Source: Bacteroidota bacterium
Lineage (GTDB): Bacteria; Bacteroidota; Bacteroidia; B-17B0; Aurantibacillaceae
NCBI GenBank assembly: GCA_021156365.1
Contig: JAJNDK010000001.1
Coordinates: 496,001-560,000, forward strand
Direction: 5' to 3'
Length of the DNA: 64,000 nt
Shown here piece by piece: positions 37,389 through 47,200 of this stretch; within the stretch, counting starts at the first letter, position 1; each line of letters opens with the position of its first letter. The position numbers were made by a program, and so were the translations under genes. The notes under the pieces were generated by a model that did not search any database, was not told the origin of the DNA, and worked only from the letters and a program-made list of their open reading frames with translations.

Positions 37389-37883
37389 TCATTTTATGGG
37401 TACTACGGCAACAGCTTCCATTTCTAACAGGAAATCAGGATTTGCCAGGCTTGCCACAAAAACACCTGTTATGAGCGGAGGTTTTTTCATCCTGCTCATA
37501 GGTCCCTGAAATACCTTCAGCGCTTTTTCGGCCGACTGTCCCTGTACGAGATATACATTCCATTTGATGATATTTTCGAAAGAGCCGCCACCAGCCTGCA
37601 CGGCCGTTTCGAGATTCTGCAGTACCTGCCTGGCTTGTGCCTCAATGTCGCCTTTTCCTACGATGTTTCCGTCTTTGTCTACGGCATTCTGGCCGCCAAT
37701 ATAAATTGTTCTGTAATTCCCTTCTATCACAGCTACCTGTGAGTAAGCGGGATTTTTATGCAATCCTTCCGGACTCAGTAATTCGATCTTGTTGGTATTC
37801 ATAGGATCCTGATTTTGTGTGCCGGGGCTGCAGCTGAACATACATACGAGAGCTATAGCGGCGGCCGATACATATTGTTTCAT
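37389..37883 (-). CDS. Lipoprotein with RidA/YjgF domain
   Basis: A 164-residue protein: a lipoprotein signal (MKQYVSAAAIALVCMFSC, lipid-bearing cysteine at 18), a short linker, then a RidA/YjgF-like domain (about 35-164) with IYIGGQNAVDKDGNIVGKGDIEAQARQVL and the C-terminal MEAVAVVP. Classic RidA removes reactive enamine/imine intermediates in the cytoplasm. The usual catalytic arginine block (xxRxAVxVxxLP) is not preserved in the expected place, since the corresponding motif reads MSRMKKPPLITGVFVASL. An exported, membrane-anchored form must do something else or act on periplasmic substrates. Confidence 0.85.
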   Translation of the reverse strand: MKQYVSAAAIALVCMFSCSPGTQNQDPMNTNKIELLSPEGLHKNPAYSQVAVIEGNYRTIYIGGQNAVDKDGNIVGKGDIEAQARQVLQNLETAVQAGGGSFENIIKWNVYLVQGQSAEKALKVFQGPMSRMKKPPLITGVFVASLANPDFLLEMEAVAVVPIK

Positions 37884-38100
37884 TGTTCTGTTTCAGATGA
37901 TCAGGCAAATTATATGCCTGGGGAAGTGAAGCAAAAAACAGCATCAATCCTGGTCAGGAAAAACCGACCGGAAATATTTTTCTCAATAAAACGAGCCCTC
38001 CTTGATCTCATAAATCCCATAGTCGAATAAACCCTCCCATCTCTCCACTAAATAAAAACTACCACTTATATATTAAAAGACAGGGTATACTCAATCTATC

Positions 38101-38130
38101 TTGCTCAGAATAGGCATGCCGCTACTTTTG
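38101..38130 (+). promoter_or_regulatory. Promoter of the second RHS operon
   Basis: TTG at 38101-38103, a 19-base spacer, and TACTTTTG at 38123-38130 fit the Bacteroidota sigma-70-type consensus perfectly. It lies 49 bases before the first gene. The 296-base stretch before the gene (37884-38179) holds nothing else that I can recognise. Confidence 0.72.
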
Positions 38131-38179
38131 CTCAATCAGATAAACAATTGTAAACGTTTCAACTGTTGATCCTAATAAT

Positions 38180-40102
38180 ATGAATATGGCAAAACAACCC
38201 CTGTATTTTTTGCTCCTGTTGGTGATAATAATAGGCTCGCAGGTAAATGCCCAGGTGTATTCTTACTCTGTGCAACCCTCTGCTTCAACGGGGATAGATG
38301 CAAACATCCAAAGCGGCAGCCCCGGCACCAACTACGGTAGCGATGCCACTATGGCTGCGGAAAGAAGCGGCGGCGCAACAATACGTAGTCTCATCCAATT
38401 CGATCTCAGCAGCATCCCATCGGATGCTATTGTTGTAAGCGCGAAGCTCAGCTTTTATGCCGGATCACTTACCGGCAGTAATGATACCTATCTACGCCGC
38501 ATAACTGCAGGTTGGGCCGAAAGCACCTGTACCTGGACCAATATGAGTGCGAACTCAGATGCTGCTACCCAAATTTCAGTTCCTTCCACTACTGTTACCA
38601 CTTCGTATACCGTAGATGTAAAAAGCCATGTTCAGGGCATGATCAACGTGCCGGCAACTAATTATGGTTGGATGTTTATGCTGCAAAACGAAGCGGTTGC
38701 CGGCCCTGTTACCTGCAGCTGGCTAAGCAGTGATAACGTAACCGCACCTACCACTTTTCCTAAACTGGAGGTCACTTATGAAAAACCCATGCAGGTAGTT
38801 GCAGCAATAACAGCTATTTCGGCATGCTCCTCTACTGACGGGGCTATCGACATATCGGTGACTGAAGGTGCAACTCCCTATACCTATTCCTGGTCAACCG
38901 GCGCTACAACGCAGGATATTACAGGCCTGGCAGGAGGTATGTATACCGTAACCATTACAGATGCGAACGGGCTGCAGGTGAAAAAGATCTTTTCTGTAGG
39001 AACAAGCTGTGCACCGGTGACTGCCACCTATCAGCCGGACGGACTTGCCGGTAAGGATGCTTACATTGCCCTGGGCGACAACAATGTAAAATACCTCCAT
39101 TCACCGGGACCTGCTGCAACTGTTTTCCAGATGGCACGGGGTACGGCAAGCGGCTGGTTCAAGTCCCGCTCACTGATCGAATTTGACCTGGCGCACATCC
39201 CGGTCAATGCAGTTATTAACTCTGCTTCGCTTACATTATATGGCAATGGGCATAATCAACTGGGTATGTCCAATGCCACGTACCTGAACCGGGTTACAAG
39301 CGCCTGGGACGAAAACTCACTTACCTGGAACCTGATGCCTGCGATAAGCTCGACTTACACTATTTCTGTAGCTGCTACTAATACCACCACCCCTAACGAG
39401 AACAAGATCATTGATGTAACGACCCACGTGCAGGACATGGTGGCCAATCCTTCCGGCAATTATGGCTGGGTGATGCTGTTACAGAATGAAGTAACAGCTG
39501 CCTACGCCGCTATGGTATTCGGCAGCAGCGACAACAGTACAGCGGCGCTTCGTCCGAAACTGGAGATCAACTATACTATTCCGGCCACACTCACCATCAC
39601 GCAACCTTCCACCCCTCTTTGCCTCGGAGCCACCACGGTTCTCACTGCACCAGTCAACTCCTGTGCCTCCTATTCATGGTCGGGCCCTGGCATTGTCTCA
39701 ACCACAGCCAACACCGCTACTGTCAGTGCCAGCGGCAGTTATAGTGTAACTACACCGGGTTGTCCCACAGCCACCGCTTTCGTGAACTTCATCCCTCCTT
39801 CCTGCGCTACACCGGCCGACCAGGTAGATGGCGGATATTATAACCTGGCCTGTGACTATCTCTATTTTTCATGGAACGGTGAATACAACAAAGCCTCCGC
39901 ATTGCTCCGGTTCAATATATACAACCAGGCCAATACCGTTATCGCTTCCAACACCTTGTCACCGGGCATTATCAGTACCCTCGATATCATTCCCGGCGAC
40001 AACCGCTACAGTATCAATATGACTTCGTATGCAACAGGTTATTATGTGTTAGAAGTGATCAACGAGAAGAACGAAAAAAAATATCTCCGGTTTAAAAAAT
40101 AA
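38180..40102 (+). CDS. Secreted DNRLRE/SprB-repeat protein with type IX-like sorting tail
   Basis: A 640-residue exported protein. The signal peptide covers 1-25 (cut after VNAQ). Two DNRLRE domains (about 28-203 and 288-470) each carry SLIQFDLSSIP- or SLIEFDLAHIP-type strands, WAESTCTWTNM-like motifs and NYGWMFMLQNE-type ends. Between them is a SprB repeat (about 205-285; SWSTGATTQDITGLAGGMYTVTI). An Ig/PKD-like domain lies at about 475-545. The C-terminal segment (about 550-640) ends GYYVLEVINEKNEKKYLRFKK, matching the pattern of the type IX type A sorting domain. It is probably a surface adhesin or cell-bound scaffold. It opens the RHS operon, 4 bases from the next gene. Confidence 0.85.
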   Translation: MNMAKQPLYFLLLLVIIIGSQVNAQVYSYSVQPSASTGIDANIQSGSPGTNYGSDATMAAERSGGATIRSLIQFDLSSIPSDAIVVSAKLSFYAGSLTGSNDTYLRRITAGWAESTCTWTNMSANSDAATQISVPSTTVTTSYTVDVKSHVQGMINVPATNYGWMFMLQNEAVAGPVTCSWLSSDNVTAPTTFPKLEVTYEKPMQVVAAITAISACSSTDGAIDISVTEGATPYTYSWSTGATTQDITGLAGGMYTVTITDANGLQVKKIFSVGTSCAPVTATYQPDGLAGKDAYIALGDNNVKYLHSPGPAATVFQMARGTASGWFKSRSLIEFDLAHIPVNAVINSASLTLYGNGHNQLGMSNATYLNRVTSAWDENSLTWNLMPAISSTYTISVAATNTTTPNENKIIDVTTHVQDMVANPSGNYGWVMLLQNEVTAAYAAMVFGSSDNSTAALRPKLEINYTIPATLTITQPSTPLCLGATTVLTAPVNSCASYSWSGPGIVSTTANTATVSASGSYSVTTPGCPTATAFVNFIPPSCATPADQVDGGYYNLACDYLYFSWNGEYNKASALLRFNIYNQANTVIASNTLSPGIISTLDIIPGDNRYSINMTSYATGYYVLEVINEKNEKKYLRFKK

Positions 40103-40106
40103 ATAT

Positions 40107-40631
40107 ATGATCAAAACAACGCTTATTTCGCTGGTAACATGCATAATAGTATGTGGCAGCTTTTTTTTCTTCACCCGTCAGTCCAAAAAAACGGTATACG
40201 TAGACACCGGGAAATTGTTCGCGGAATTTAAATTGTCCAAAGAACTCGCAAGTGCCTCCGAAGAAGTAAAAAAAAACCGGCAGCAGCAACTGGACTCGCT
40301 GTATGAAAAAGTGCGGTCGGAAAGTCTGAAAGCCGAGCTGTCCAAGCCTTCCGAAGAATCCATAAGAACATTCAATTTGCTGCGCGAGGAATTTCTTTTC
40401 AAACAGCAGCAGTTCGACGAAGAAAACAAAAAGCTGACATTCGAAAGTGATAAAAAGATCTGGAACCAACTGAACCAATACATCGCCGACTACGGCGAAG
40501 CGCATAAATATATATATGTGTTAGGTGCCAATGGCCAGGGGAACATTATGTATGCGAACAAAGAAAATAATATTACGGAAGAACTCATCACTTATATAAA
40601 TAGCAGATATGAAGACAAAAACATTAAATAG
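40107..40631 (+). CDS. Skp/OmpH-like periplasmic chaperone
   Basis: A 174-residue protein with an N-terminal membrane/signal segment (about 1-24), then the Skp pattern: a first strand TVYVDTGKLF, a long coiled coil rich in K, E and Q (about 40-130, KNRQQQLDSLYEKV, KQQQFDEENKKL), and the closing block YIYVLGANGQGNIMYANKENNITEELITYIN, matching the family's final strand and NxITxEVI-like motif. Skp trimers hold unfolded outer-membrane or secreted proteins in the periplasm. Placed in an RHS operon and overlapping the next gene by 23 bases, it may serve the giant proteins downstream. The chromosomal Skp of this organism is not in this window. Confidence 0.82.
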   Translation: MIKTTLISLVTCIIVCGSFFFFTRQSKKTVYVDTGKLFAEFKLSKELASASEEVKKNRQQQLDSLYEKVRSESLKAELSKPSEESIRTFNLLREEFLFKQQQFDEENKKLTFESDKKIWNQLNQYIADYGEAHKYIYVLGANGQGNIMYANKENNITEELITYINSRYEDKNIK

Positions 40632-41229
40632 ATTGCTGCTAGTGATGGGTTTGCCATTATTGCTGGCCTGCGGCAAGAACAGTAGTCTTGGCAAAGAAGA
40701 TTATGTGGCCTATGTGAATGATCCTTCGTCGCAGTTAGTGAAATCCAAAAGCATCCACGGTATCAGTTACTCACTCCGGTTTCAGCCGAATGAATTCATT
40801 GTTCTGCGTGACCATCATTTTGGCAGCATTCAGCCGGAAGCTTTTTCGAAGGAGTTAGGATCCATGAAAGGACTCGAATATTTTATGCTCTCGATAAAAG
40901 ACGAGGAAGGATCGAACGAAGTAAAAAAAGCTATTTATAACAAAGAAGCTTACGGAGCACTGCTTGAAAAAATAACCTCCGCCTTCCAGACAAATATACA
41001 GCTGAAAGCAGGAGACGATTTGATCTATCCTTCCGCATATCATGCAGAACCGCCTTCAACTATCCGGCCCGAGCTGAATTTCATGATCATGTTCGACCTT
41101 GGAAATTCTGTTTCTGCTACGGGGCAGGATCAGCAGCTGATTGTGAACGATGATATTTTTAATAACGGACCGGTAAAATTCACCTTTGAACCTGCTGTTG
41201 TTGCAGACATTCCAACCCTTAACCTTTGA
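40609..41229 (+). CDS. Lipoprotein of the second RHS operon
   Basis: A 206-residue protein with a lipoprotein signal (hydrophobic core, then LLLACGKN; lipid-bearing cysteine at about 21). The mature part has no motif that I recognise; strands such as ISYSLRFQPNEFIVLRD and ELNFMIMFDLG suggest a compact alpha/beta fold. It overlaps the Skp-like gene by 23 bases and precedes A2 by 3 bases, so it is made together with the giant proteins. A lipid anchor on the outer-membrane face or periplasmic side fits a role in export or attachment, but that is inference. Confidence 0.7.
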   Translation: MKTKTLNRLLLVMGLPLLLACGKNSSLGKEDYVAYVNDPSSQLVKSKSIHGISYSLRFQPNEFIVLRDHHFGSIQPEAFSKELGSMKGLEYFMLSIKDEEGSNEVKKAIYNKEAYGALLEKITSAFQTNIQLKAGDDLIYPSAYHAEPPSTIRPELNFMIMFDLGNSVSATGQDQQLIVNDDIFNNGPVKFTFEPAVVADIPTLNL

Positions 41230-41232
41230 CGC

Positions 41233-44200
41233 ATGAAAAAGGAAAACATTAAACGATACGTATGTGTATTTATGGCACTCAATATACTGGCGGAGGTTGT
41301 CTCTCCCAGCATTGCTATGGCACTTACAAACGGTCCTATTCAGCAGGATTATACATCCTTTGAGCCGGCCACTTCCACCGAAATGGTAGACCTTTTTACA
41401 GGTGACTTCAAATACAATATTCCGCTGATGGATGTAGACGGCTATCCACTCAATCTCAGCTACCACGGCGGCCCCAATATGGAAGAAGAAGCCGGATGGG
41501 TGGGTCTTGGATGGACACTGAATGCCGGATCGATGACGCGGACCATGCGTGGTCTTCCGGATGATTTCAGTGGTGACCCGGTAGTAAACACCCTGCACGT
41601 AAAACCGAATGTTACAATCGGGGTAGGTGGCCAATTGGTTACCCTGGACAACAGTACGGTAAGTTATTCGTCGGTTCCCGTAACGCTTGGCTGGGGCTGG
41701 GGCGCCACTGCAGGCGCTTCGCTTATCTACAACAACTATAAAGGTTTTGGGGTAGAACTGCACAACGATGTGAACCTGTCGGGTTCCATTAACATGTCTA
41801 TAGGTGCCTATGGTGCAGGGATTAGTCCGGGATTAAACGGAGGAGTGTATGCCGGCACAACCATTAGCTCACTTGAAGGCTCCACTGTTTCCTATGGCTC
41901 CAACTACGGCGCTTCGCTCAGTACATCCTACAATGGAAACGGACTCGGCGTATCAGCCAATATCGGTCAGGGTACCAGTATCAATACACGTACGGGCGCA
42001 CTTTACAAAAGCTATTCAAGCTCACTCAGTGTGACGCCTTCAATGGGTGACTATACGGGAAGCGCCGGCTTTGGCGGCACTGTTTCCTACCCGGTCAATT
42101 CCATTGGCTATTCACCGCGTATGAATTCCGATTATATGTCCACAGGGTTTTCCATGTCCAACAAGATGGGGTTCTATTCCTGTCTGGGTATCAGCCTGTG
42201 GGGCTGGAATTTCCAGGTAGAAATGGGCCGTTATATAGGATTAAATGCCATGTACAGCGAAAGCCATATTATGAACGGTACCAAAACCATGCTGGGCTAC
42301 GGATATCTTAATTACCAGAATGCAGGTACAAACAGGGATGCCGTACTTGACTTCAATCGCTACCGCGACGGCTTGTTTTACAAAGAAACTCCGAATGCTC
42401 CCTTAGCCCAAAAAACGTATGATATCTATACGGCCACAGCACAGGGGCTGCATTCCACCTTCCGGCCTCAGCGCAGCGACATCGGGTCGGTATACGATAA
42501 TGAATCAAAAGTGCTCGGAGCACGCGGCGGTCTCGACATGGAAATGGGCTTTGGTCTCATTGCACACTTCCTGCTTGGAGTGAATGTAGCTGTCAACAAC
42601 GGGCGATCCGGCAAATGGAATACAGGGATGGCAGGGAACAGCTATTTTTCAAAAAACATCAATAATCTCAATGAGTCAGGTTTAGAGTTGTCCTACTTTA
42701 AGCAAATGGGCGAGCAAACCGCCAGCGACAGGCAATTCGATCAGAAAATAAACGGGGACAATCTTTCTACTCCTATTCCTCAACACCTCGGTAATTCGTA
42801 CCGGGCTCTTTCTCCGCTCCAGGGTGCCTATGCATCGGCAAGTACCCGCGATGCGATCATCCGGATGAAACGCGATCTCCGCCAGAACAACATCAGCTAC
42901 CTGACGGCTTCCCAGGCCAGCGCGTTCGGTATGGAAAAAAACATACGCACCTACCCTGTCAATTCTTTCAGCCTTAATGATTGCAGGCAGATGACACCAA
43001 CAGAAACTCCTATCAGCCGCACTACAATAGACGGAAATGGTATCGGCCATCACATTTCTGAAGTAACGGTGAATCCTGCCAACGGCTACCGTTATGTATA
43101 CGGCATTCCTGTGTACAACAAATATAAGAAGGAAGTGATATTCAATTCTTCTATTCAGAAATTTGGTGCACAGGGATTGATGAACAGCGCCTCCGGGCCA
43201 CTGACACAATGGAACGACCAGGGAATGGTGAGATACAATGCCAACGATGCATCGGTTAATAACCTGAGAGGAAACGACCAGTATTACAGCTCAAAGGAGA
43301 TTCCCGCCTACGCACAAAGCTTTCTGCTGACGTCCATCTTGTCTGCAGATTATATCGACAAAACCAATAATGGTCCTTCTGACGACGATTACGGCACTTA
43401 TACTAAATTCAACTATTCTCAGCCAGCCGAATACAAATGGAGGATTCCATATGGAAACGTTACCAAAGGTTTCGATCGCTGGGCACTGCAGGACAAGGGC
43501 CTCATAGCCGATCAGCTCGACGATAAAGCCATGTATGAATATGGCAGGCGTGATCTCTGGTACCTGCATTCAGTGGAAACAAAGAACCATGTGGTGGAAT
43601 TCACTATTGAAGCGCGGAAAGACGGTATGGGTGTGGATGATGAGAACGGAACTGTAAGCGGCTCTACAAAACACATGTACAAACTCACGAAAATAAAGTT
43701 GTTTTCGAAAAACGAAAAAGCACGTGCCCTTGCTGCAGGAGTAAGTCCTGTTCCGATAAAGACCATCAATTTTGTATACGATTACTCACTTTGCAAAGGT
43801 GTATACAACAATGATAAAACAGCAGAGAATGTCACACTGCCCGACGGCTCGGTGGTGAATGTAAACGACGCGAACAACCAGGGTAAGCTTACACTGAAAA
43901 AAGTGTTCATCAGCTACGGAAAATCCGACCGGGGACTACACACGCCTTATGAATTTACATATGCAGATCCTGACCACAATGGTGTAGCCGATGCTGCCTA
44001 TAATCCTGATTACGATCCGAAAGGCATTGACCGCTGGGGAAGTTATAAACCCAACAGCGGAACTACAACCGGAGATCCTGCGTCCTTGCAGCTCAACAAC
44101 GATGAATTCCCTTATACAGAACAGCGAAAAGACAAATCCGACATCTATGCCGGAGCATGGAACCTAAGTACAGTGTACACACCAACCGGGTCGCAGATGA

Positions 44201-47200
44201 ACGTTGATTACGAATCCGATGATTATGCGTATGTACAGAATGAAGTGGCCGCGCAGATGCTAAAGATAAAAGACCTTGTTCCTACAATTGCGAGCTTTGA
44301 CGAAGATCATCCGAAGCCAACTATATTCAATGCCAATTATGCTATTATCGACCTCACTGGACTGGGCACCGGTATCAGTACAACTCTTTTTTCACCTTCA
44401 GAGGCCTCTGAGTTGATAAAAAAACAATTGTTCCGCGAAAGGACAGAACTGTACTTTAAGTGCTTCACCAAATTGACCAATATTGCGGGAACCGACTACT
44501 GGGATTATATTCCCGGCTACGCTGATATAAGTAAAGATGATATGGGCGTAATGCCCTCCAATTACGACTATATTGACCCTGTATCTGGCCAGACCTGTTA
44601 TAAATATGCATATGTAAGTATCCTGAAGGATGGCGTGAATGACAATGGGAGCGGTGCCAGCATAAATCCGATCGCCAAAGCGGGCTGGCAAACTATGCGA
44701 ACTTATCTGCCACGCCTGGCTTACCCCGGATCCGAGCCTGCTAATATGCCGGGTGCGGGTAATCCTTTGCAAACGCTTTCTATGATTGTCAGTGGTATCG
44801 GCACGTCCGTACAGGATCTTCTCAATGCACTCAAACACCAGCCGAATCAACGCTTCTACGACAAAGGGTATTGCAACCAGATCGTGTATAACAAATCATG
44901 GGTACGTGCCTTCGTTCCTTTCAAAAAGAAGATCGGCGGCGGGCATCGTGTGAAACAGATCACTCTTTCCGATCAGTGGGAATCCATGACCAGCGGCACT
45001 GAAAAAACGTCGCTCTATGGCCAGCAGTATGAATACACTACCACTGACGAACAAGGGAACAGTATGAGCAGCGGTGTGGCACAGTACGAGTCGCTTTCAG
45101 GCGGTGATGAGATCTCCCTGAGAAAACAGATCCGGTTTGATGTGAAACAAAGAATGGCACCCAACGATTCCTATTTCCAGGAAGAACCGGTTGGCGAAAT
45201 GCTTTATCCTTCTCCGGGAATAGGTTACTCCAAGGTTACTGTAAAACCACTGAACAGGGACGCAAACGCTCCGGATGATAATACCTGCAGGATCGGCCGC
45301 ACCGAATATGAGTTCTATACCGCCAAAGATTTCCCGGTGATCACTGTTAATTCCGGGTGCAACAAACCAATCATTGATACCGATCCTGTAGACGAATTCA
45401 CGATCATAAAAAGGTATACGAAGTTGCTGCATGCCTTCCAGGGATATGTTATAAAACTGAACGATATGCATGGGAAAGTGAAATCGCAAATGATGTATGG
45501 CGAAAATAATGCGACGGCGCCGATCAGCGGATCCACTTATTACTATAAACAATCGTTTCCGGGTGTCAATGGTAAGTCGGTACTCGATAACAATGTGAAA
45601 ACGATCGACCGCAATTTAGTGGTGGATAACGAAGTCATTGCACGTGAAATTGACCTTACTACCGATCTGCGCGAAAATGTCGGCAACTCGATCAATACAG
45701 GATTCTCTTTCTGGTTCAATATCGGTGCCTGCCTTAGCTCACCGGTAGGATTTGACCTGAATATAGGCCTTCAGACAGTCGGGTTCCGCTCGGCCGTCAT
45801 GACCAAAGTTGTGCAGCAATACGGAGTACTTGAACGTGTGGAGACCCTATCGAACAAGGCAAAAAGCTCTATGGAAAACCTGCTTTGGGACAGGAACACA
45901 GGTGCAGTAGTACTAACCAAAACCAGCAACGATTACGACAAGCCGATCTACAGCTTCAACTATCCGGCCTACTGGATGTACGATAATATGGGCAATACGT
46001 TCCGCCGACAGAACCTTACTATCAAAATTGCCGCGGGCTCCTCGACGATCTGGAACCTGAGTACCGGCCAGCTTAATTTATCAACGGTAGCCAATTACCT
46101 GAAACCCGGTGATGAAGTCGCCGTATTTTCTAACACGGCCAGCAGCACAAGCACAGATATTAACCAGTTGTTGGGCGGCGGACAGCAGGCTTTGCGTGCA
46201 TGGGTGCATCAACATCCGGCAGGAGGTAACTACGGACTGATCACTGAAGACGGCACTGTGCTTAAACAGGGCGTACTGGGTATCACTTCTGTCAATAATA
46301 ACTTTATCCAGGTGAAACGTCCGGCCGACCGGAACCTGAATCCACTCTCTGCCGGAAGTATTACTACGCTCTCCAATCCATACAATGCAGGAAGCAACTC
46401 TATGATCCTGAATACAGACCTGCTGAGTGCAAAAGCTAATGAATATTGTAACACCTGGAATTTATACTACGAAGGGCGGGACACAGAGTGTTTTGGAAAA
46501 AACAATAAATTCAATCCGTACTGGGAAGGTTTTGTAGGCAACTGGAATCTTTGGAAATCCTATGCATACAATACCAAACGCCTTTATAACACCAGCCAGC
46601 CCGACAAGAAAGTTGACGGAACCTTCGACTCTTACACTCCATTCTGGACCCTTTCGGGCGGTACCTGGAACCCCATATATGCCGGAGGTGGCTATGGCCG
46701 CTGGGTGTTGCAGGGTCAGAACACGCTTGCTCTTCCGCAGGGTGATGTATTGGAAACAAAAGATGCGTTGGGAAATTACAGTGCAAGCCTGACATGCTTC
46801 AACAACACACTTATGCGAGCCAAAGCAAGCAATGCAATGTATTCCGAGATCGCTTTCGAAAGCTTCGAGGATCTTAACTACCTGATCTGTTTCAACAACT
46901 GTAATAACCTGGCGAACGACCACATGAATGTAACACCGGCTATGAATGTATTCCCGGGAGGTGTTGCCAGCTTTCCGGATCTGAGCCAACAGGCTGCACA
47001 TGCCGGCCGTTACAGCCTGCAGTTTGAAGCTAACGACTATTTCACGCTTTCCCACGCAGTTAATTCTCCGAAAACAGTTTCTCCCGAATTCTTCAGCAAG
47101 TTTCCTGCGCGTTGTGATCAGGATCAAAATGTGTTCATCGAAAAGCTGAACCTGAAAAATGGTAAATATATCGCGTCTTTCTGGATAAAAGGTCCTTCTA

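Noticed and set aside
41056-41763. A 235-codon minus-strand frame over the A2 start
   Set aside because: It covers the lipoprotein end and the A2 signal peptide and shell signature, both far better supported.
46462-47127. A 221-codon minus-strand frame within A2
   Set aside because: Antisense to continuous A2 coding sequence; composition unlike the neighbours.
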